Shown here one piece after another: positions 59,938-64,000 of a DNA stretch of 64,000 bases; position 1 is the first letter of the stretch, and the number at the start of each line of letters is the position of its first letter. The DNA comes from a virus: positions 1 through 64,000 of IMG/VR virus record IMGVR_UViG_3300025815_002670; one strand, given 5' to 3'. The notes below the pieces were generated by a model. It searched no databases, was not told the origin of the DNA, and worked only from the letters and a program-made list of their open reading frames with translations. A program made the translations under genes and the position numbers.

Positions 59938-60975
59938 ATGAAGTTTTTTGACTCAAAAGAAGAAGTTTTAGATGTCCAAATAACCAAGTATGGTCGTCAT
60001 ATGCTCTCACAGGGCAGGTGGAAGCCGACCTACTATGCGTTTTTTGACGAAGGCGTTATGTATGACGCAAACTATGCCGGCATTACAACCGAAAATAAGA
60101 ACTCCGCAGAGTCAAGAATCCAAGAGGACACTCCTTACCTAACCACGCAAACCAACTTTACGGGCCGTGAAGAATATTTGTTTGATGGTGTGGGCGATAT
60201 CCAAGACAGGATGAGACTCGGTGTTTATGAAAAACTAAATGTTATGCCACAAAGCCTCGGCACAACAACGCTCGAATCAACAAAGACACCCGCCTACAAG
60301 ATCCGCTTCCTTGAAGGCAGGATCCAGAACCTTGAAAACTCCCTAACCGGCAATGTTCGCACGGCAAATACAGGTTCATCCACAATAACCAACTATTCCC
60401 AGCAACTTCTCAACATCCCACAGATCGATCTTGACGTTGAGTTCAAGATCTCCACAGAGGAAGTCGGCTCAACTCCAAAGTTTGAGTTCGATCCAGCACT
60501 GACACAGGGCAGGACTTACCCAGACAACTACCAAGTTTTCGTTGGACCGGATCAACTTCTTTTCATCATCGAAGAAGAGAACGCCTCTTTTGACCACGAG
60601 AACTTTGAGATCGAGATCTTCGAAATAAAAGACGAAACTGGCAACCTCGGCGAGCCAGTCCTCGAACAACTTTCTTTCATCAAGCCAGTTCAGACAGTTG
60701 TTGACAACAAACTTATTGACGAAAGAAGAGCACAAATAATGGCAGGTCGTCCAAATGGTCAACTTCCAGAACTGGATCCTACTTACGTTGAATATTTCTT
60801 TGATGTCAATGTCGATTCCGAGATCGATCAAAACATCATTTGTCGCTCTCTCAAGAAGGTCAAGTCCAAAGACCTATTCAACGACATTGAGGTTAACTGC
60901 CCAGACCTTAGAACAGTTATTAACACGAACATTTACGGCACCGATGCTCTATCCGATAACTGTCCAGATTATTAG
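59938..60975 (+). CDS. Virion structural protein, unknown role
   Basis: 345 residues. The start MKFFDSKEEVLDVQITKYGR followed by MLSQGRWKPTYYAFFDEGVMY recalls structural proteins of marine T4-related phages. The middle and end are acidic. AAGGAC lies before the start. It sits between two giant virion genes and probably joins the same assembly. It ends at a gap with an ACTAYTTAY box. Confidence 0.65.
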   Translation: MKFFDSKEEVLDVQITKYGRHMLSQGRWKPTYYAFFDEGVMYDANYAGITTENKNSAESRIQEDTPYLTTQTNFTGREEYLFDGVGDIQDRMRLGVYEKLNVMPQSLGTTTLESTKTPAYKIRFLEGRIQNLENSLTGNVRTANTGSSTITNYSQQLLNIPQIDLDVEFKISTEEVGSTPKFEFDPALTQGRTYPDNYQVFVGPDQLLFIIEEENASFDHENFEIEIFEIKDETGNLGEPVLEQLSFIKPVQTVVDNKLIDERRAQIMAGRPNGQLPELDPTYVEYFFDVNVDSEIDQNIICRSLKKVKSKDLFNDIEVNCPDLRTVINTNIYGTDALSDNCPDY

Positions 60976-60980
60976 AAAGA

Positions 60981-60990
60981 AACTATTTAC
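60981..60990 (+). promoter_or_regulatory. ACTAYTTAY box, copy 8
   Basis: AACTATTTAC follows the stop of the 345-residue gene and ends 18 bases before the ATG at 61009, with ATAGGACAC between. The spacing is similar to copies 3 and 7. Confidence 0.5.
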
Positions 60991-61008
60991 ACCATAGGAC
61001 ACTAATCG

Positions 61009-64000
61009 ATGGCAACAAGAGTAGATTTTTCAAGCGTATTTGACACTGTTCTCCCAAATGTTTACATTAGGAACGTGTCGCTTGCACACGCAAGTTTGGC
61101 CGATCCAAGGCGAGGTGTCGAATACGACGACGATCAAAACTACGTCTTCGAAAAGAACGAGTTTGGTAAAAGGTTTTTTCCAAACTTGCCTCCACAAGAT
61201 GTCCAACTCATAGCAGAGGGCAAGTTTTTAGAAGTCAAGGCACAGATCGTCATCAAGGACTACTACCGAGACAACCAGAAGAGCCTATGGTTTGAAAATG
61301 ACGAGGTTCTAAACCTTCTAAAACTCCGCGTCCTCCTAAGCACCAAGGCACAACTAACAGACGATCTTCGAAATAGAGGTCTTACAGAGAAAAACATTGA
61401 AGACTCAAAGGCAGAAGGCGGCCTAAAAGAGCAGATCATCTCACTCAAAAAAGTCCATAAAACAAGCCTTATGGACTTTCAGAAGCAAGAAATAGACGGG
61501 AGAACGGTTTACACTCTTACTTACGATGTTTCTTTTAAGGTTTACCGTCCAAACCCAAGACATGTTGCTATGTTCGCAGGAACCTTTATGGATCTGAACG
61601 AATATGCCAGAACAAGAGAATCACTAGCACAGTCAAGGAGACGTTTCCTTTATGGCAACTTCGCTGGTCAACTGCTCGTAAATAAAGGCGAACGTCCACT
61701 AAACTCAAATGTTTTCATCCAACCTGACGGAAAAGCCTGGGCTGGACCGGTTCACTTCCAACAAGAAACAAACTCTTTTATGGCCGGTGCTTTCCACAGC
61801 AGTCAGCCACATCCCCGCCTCGAAAGAAAGGTTATTGGGAACACAACAACGCTTGACTACCGCCTCCTAGACGGAGCAGAGGAAGCAACAACCCTCCTCC
61901 GACCCTACACACCACGCAGTCGTCGAAGAAGAAAGGCTATGTCGAGGCAAGAAGACTTCAAAAAGATTATGAAGTCCGCTTACATTTCAGAGCCAGAATA
62001 CTCAACAAACCGTTTGGGCGAAGTCTTTATGACTTTCCACATAAACTTTGACAAGATCATAAAAGAAAAGACACAGTTTGGCGCCATTGCAGTCAAAGCA
62101 GATCCAGATGCTCTAAATGATATTCGAGGTCTAACTGAAATAAAAACAGTCAAGGTTTACAGAAACAGGGTAAAGAAAGGTTTCATACCAGGAACGTCAA
62201 ACCTTGTGGATTTTGAAGACAGAACAGAGCTTATTGCCGAAGCCACAGGCGCACAACTAGACGACGGTTTGAGTGTTCCGCTTGAAAAAACAGTCAACTC
62301 TTACGACGAAGAAGCAAGAAAGATCACAGTCGGCCAAATAAGAGAAATAGACTTGCAGTATCGAGGCGCAGTCGGCATTAGAACCTTTGGCGTTTCGGAT
62401 CTCGAAATGGACAGAAAGACAGACGGCCTCTATTCTTATTCAGTTGAGTTTGAGATGGTCGATGGAACAAAGGTCTTTGCGGTGCAAGAGTTGGACAAAC
62501 TCATCCAGGCCAAGAACCTAATGATCGAATACCGCGATATGGCCTCCAAACCAGACAACACCGACGAAGAGACTGGTCTATTCACAGACGCTTTCCGCAC
62601 CAGGGTCAACGAACTTTATGATGAACTCGCCCCAAGGGAAGCAACTGGCAGAAACAGAAGGGAACGACGCCAGGCAATCCGCCAGAGTTTCGTCAACCTT
62701 CCTTGGAATAATGCTGTCGCGGCCTACATTGATGTTCTAGGCAACGCAACGGCTTTCAGCAACAGGAACATCGCCGGCCTCTCAACTCTTCTCTATTCGC
62801 TTGTCAGGCCCGACACGGGAAGTGTCGAAGGCATCAACACAGTGATCGGTCTAATGGAAGCACTCGAAGCAAAAATGTCGAGCGCTCTTGGAAGAAAGGC
62901 TGTCCTTGTCAATGAGGTTGATTACGGCGACAGAACCAGGGCTTACAAAGGAAAACTGCCACAGAGAGATCTATTCATAGAAAAAAGGTTCCAAAAGATT
63001 TTCAACAGCAATGTTCAAAAAGATGTTGGTTTTGACTTCCTTGGAGACCTTGGATCCCGAGAGAACGCGGGACACCTCGAAATAACTGTCCAAGATATAA
63101 GAGGTCGTTTCGCAGACGAGAACAGAAAGTATTTCATCACCTCAGGTCTTGGTGGTGACTCACTCTTGCCAGAGGGACTAACCAAGGGTTTAGATCTGGA
63201 ACCAAACTTCTTCTCTTTCCTAACACCAGCAAGAGCAAGGATGGGCAAGGGCGTCTCTCTTTCCACTCTACAAAAAGGAAACTCCATTTTAGACAAGGGC
63301 CAGTTTGACGTTATTTCTACAACTCGTCTCGCGATGAACCCACGAGCAGCAGCACCGAACAAAAAACTTAACACACCAGCAGATCCGAGCAGCAACATAG
63401 GGGAACTCATGCCGCCTGTGAACTTCTCGGTTGGTTTCAACCCCACGCTTTCAAACTTGTCAGAGGAAGACTACACTATTTCCACAGCGATGTCTCCCAT
63501 TATGGCTGCTGCCGGCATCTCTATTACGACACCTACTTTGGCAAATGCAGAGAGGCTTTCTTTCACTGCTCTAGACGGCCAGACAGAAGAAAAAGAAGAT
63601 GGTGTTGATCCCAAGGAGATTCTAGGCGACAACACGAACTTCTCCATTGACCCCTTGCCCAAGAAGGATGTGGACGAAGAGGAAAATCTAACACCAGAAC
63701 CAAAGCAGCAGTTCAACGAACTTGAAAAGATCTTTGTTGGTGCGATGGTCGATTCGGAAGACAGCCTTTTTGATGGCAAGAAGCGGGCAACTATTGAAAA
63801 AATCTCAAACCCAAGAAGGATCTTCTCCAAGGATTTAGAAGTGGATGATGATTCTACTGCAAAGCAGGCAAGATTCTACAACGGACTTCCAAACCAAATC
63901 AAGTCACTTTTCCTAACACAGACACCATTGGCGAGAGTTAACTGGGTAGAAAGATACAGACAAACGGGTGAAGATATTCTAACAAGCCCCTCTTTGGCCA
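61009..64000 (+). CDS. Large virion protein, 3' end outside the window
   Basis: At least 997 codons remain open to the window edge. The start ATRVDFSSVFDTVLPNVYIR is preceded by ATAGGACAC. YRPNPRHVAMFAGTFMDL near 179-196, an Arg-rich TPRSRRRRKAM near 304-314 and charged helices follow. Position after the giant virion genes suggests a tail or baseplate component. The DYYRDNQK segment near 84-91 is coded by the same 23 bases as in the 2515-residue protein. I do not recognise a family. Confidence 0.75.
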   Translation, partial: MATRVDFSSVFDTVLPNVYIRNVSLAHASLADPRRGVEYDDDQNYVFEKNEFGKRFFPNLPPQDVQLIAEGKFLEVKAQIVIKDYYRDNQKSLWFENDEVLNLLKLRVLLSTKAQLTDDLRNRGLTEKNIEDSKAEGGLKEQIISLKKVHKTSLMDFQKQEIDGRTVYTLTYDVSFKVYRPNPRHVAMFAGTFMDLNEYARTRESLAQSRRRFLYGNFAGQLLVNKGERPLNSNVFIQPDGKAWAGPVHFQQETNSFMAGAFHSSQPHPRLERKVIGNTTTLDYRLLDGAEEATTLLRPYTPRSRRRRKAMSRQEDFKKIMKSAYISEPEYSTNRLGEVFMTFHINFDKIIKEKTQFGAIAVKADPDALNDIRGLTEIKTVKVYRNRVKKGFIPGTSNLVDFEDRTELIAEATGAQLDDGLSVPLEKTVNSYDEEARKITVGQIREIDLQYRGAVGIRTFGVSDLEMDRKTDGLYSYSVEFEMVDGTKVFAVQELDKLIQAKNLMIEYRDMASKPDNTDEETGLFTDAFRTRVNELYDELAPREATGRNRRERRQAIRQSFVNLPWNNAVAAYIDVLGNATAFSNRNIAGLSTLLYSLVRPDTGSVEGINTVIGLMEALEAKMSSALGRKAVLVNEVDYGDRTRAYKGKLPQRDLFIEKRFQKIFNSNVQKDVGFDFLGDLGSRENAGHLEITVQDIRGRFADENRKYFITSGLGGDSLLPEGLTKGLDLEPNFFSFLTPARARMGKGVSLSTLQKGNSILDKGQFDVISTTRLAMNPRAAAPNKKLNTPADPSSNIGELMPPVNFSVGFNPTLSNLSEEDYTISTAMSPIMAAAGISITTPTLANAERLSFTALDGQTEEKEDGVDPKEILGDNTNFSIDPLPKKDVDEEENLTPEPKQQFNELEKIFVGAMVDSEDSLFDGKKRATIEKISNPRRIFSKDLEVDDDSTAKQARFYNGLPNQIKSLFLTQTPLARVNWVERYRQTGEDILTSPSLA
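61258..61280 (+). repeat. 23-base exact repeat, copy B
   Basis: Identical to 41278-41300, and in the same reading frame, coding for DYYRDNQK in the last gene. Surrounding bases and residues differ. Confidence 0.7.

Noticed and set aside
1-64000. CRISPR arrays, tRNA genes, insertion sequences, integrase
   Set aside because: Looked for by eye; no regular spaced repeats, no cloverleaf other than the tmRNA ends, and no transposase or integrase motifs were found. A covariance search would be firmer.

Overview
The window looks like part of the genome of a large tailed bacteriophage with a contractile tail (a T4-related myovirus). The support is a gp25-type baseplate wedge protein, a gp6-type baseplate protein, a baseplate lysozyme, very large virion genes (2515, 3095 and more than 997 codons), a gp55-like late sigma factor and a PIN-PhoH protein. 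Every gene I accept is on the + strand, and most neighbours overlap by a few bases or touch. The host cannot be named from the sequence. All functional calls rest on motifs read by eye, without database searches.

Layout. 1-868: a non-coding region unusually long for this genome, built of degenerate CCCATAGCAA repeats, then a C-rich tract and three stem-loops. 869-2290: HNH protein, a small unknown, a staphylococcal-type nuclease and a small membrane zincin. 2287-13771: enzyme-like and structural genes, several sharing a short N-terminal leader (MKLLLEkWnkxLxE) or a T4-like leader (MKxxxxFIAE). These are candidates for proteins packed in the head and injected: a WCT/LRV protein, a ParB-like protein, a kinase-fold protein, an amidoligase-like enzyme, a zinc protease with a nested start, and an acidic core-like protein. 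A ligase-like/nucleotidylyltransferase fusion lies among them. 13772-14107: a complete one-piece tmRNA with tag ANNNAHFDSVRLAA. 14168-15419: three small genes and an HldE-type nucleotidylyltransferase, closed by a clear terminator. 15513-19040: PIN-PhoH, small conserved proteins, a zincin and a PD-(D/E)XK nuclease.

19049-35231: about 16 kb of glycan genes with at least five glycosyltransferases, GDP-mannose-dehydratase-like and epimerase enzymes, a CMP-sugar synthetase, HAD/nucleotidyltransferase and SIS/HAD fusions, an aldolase, cupins and methyltransferases. From about 21.5 to 34.4 kb it is markedly AT-rich, as if acquired as a block. It could modify the host surface or the virion. 35228-36975: small conserved phage genes and the late sigma factor. 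36975-64000: baseplate and tail genes, the last running off the window.

Regulation. A box with consensus ACTAYTTAY lies in or beside the wider gaps between genes (eight copies); I infer a phage promoter, possibly read by the gp55-like factor. One near-consensus sigma-70 promoter (TTGACA-17-TATATT) precedes the gene at 16918. The strongest candidates for something new are the set of leader-bearing cargo proteins, the ligase/nucleotidylyltransferase fusion, the phage tmRNA, and the sialyltransferase-like cassette that lacks a NeuB.
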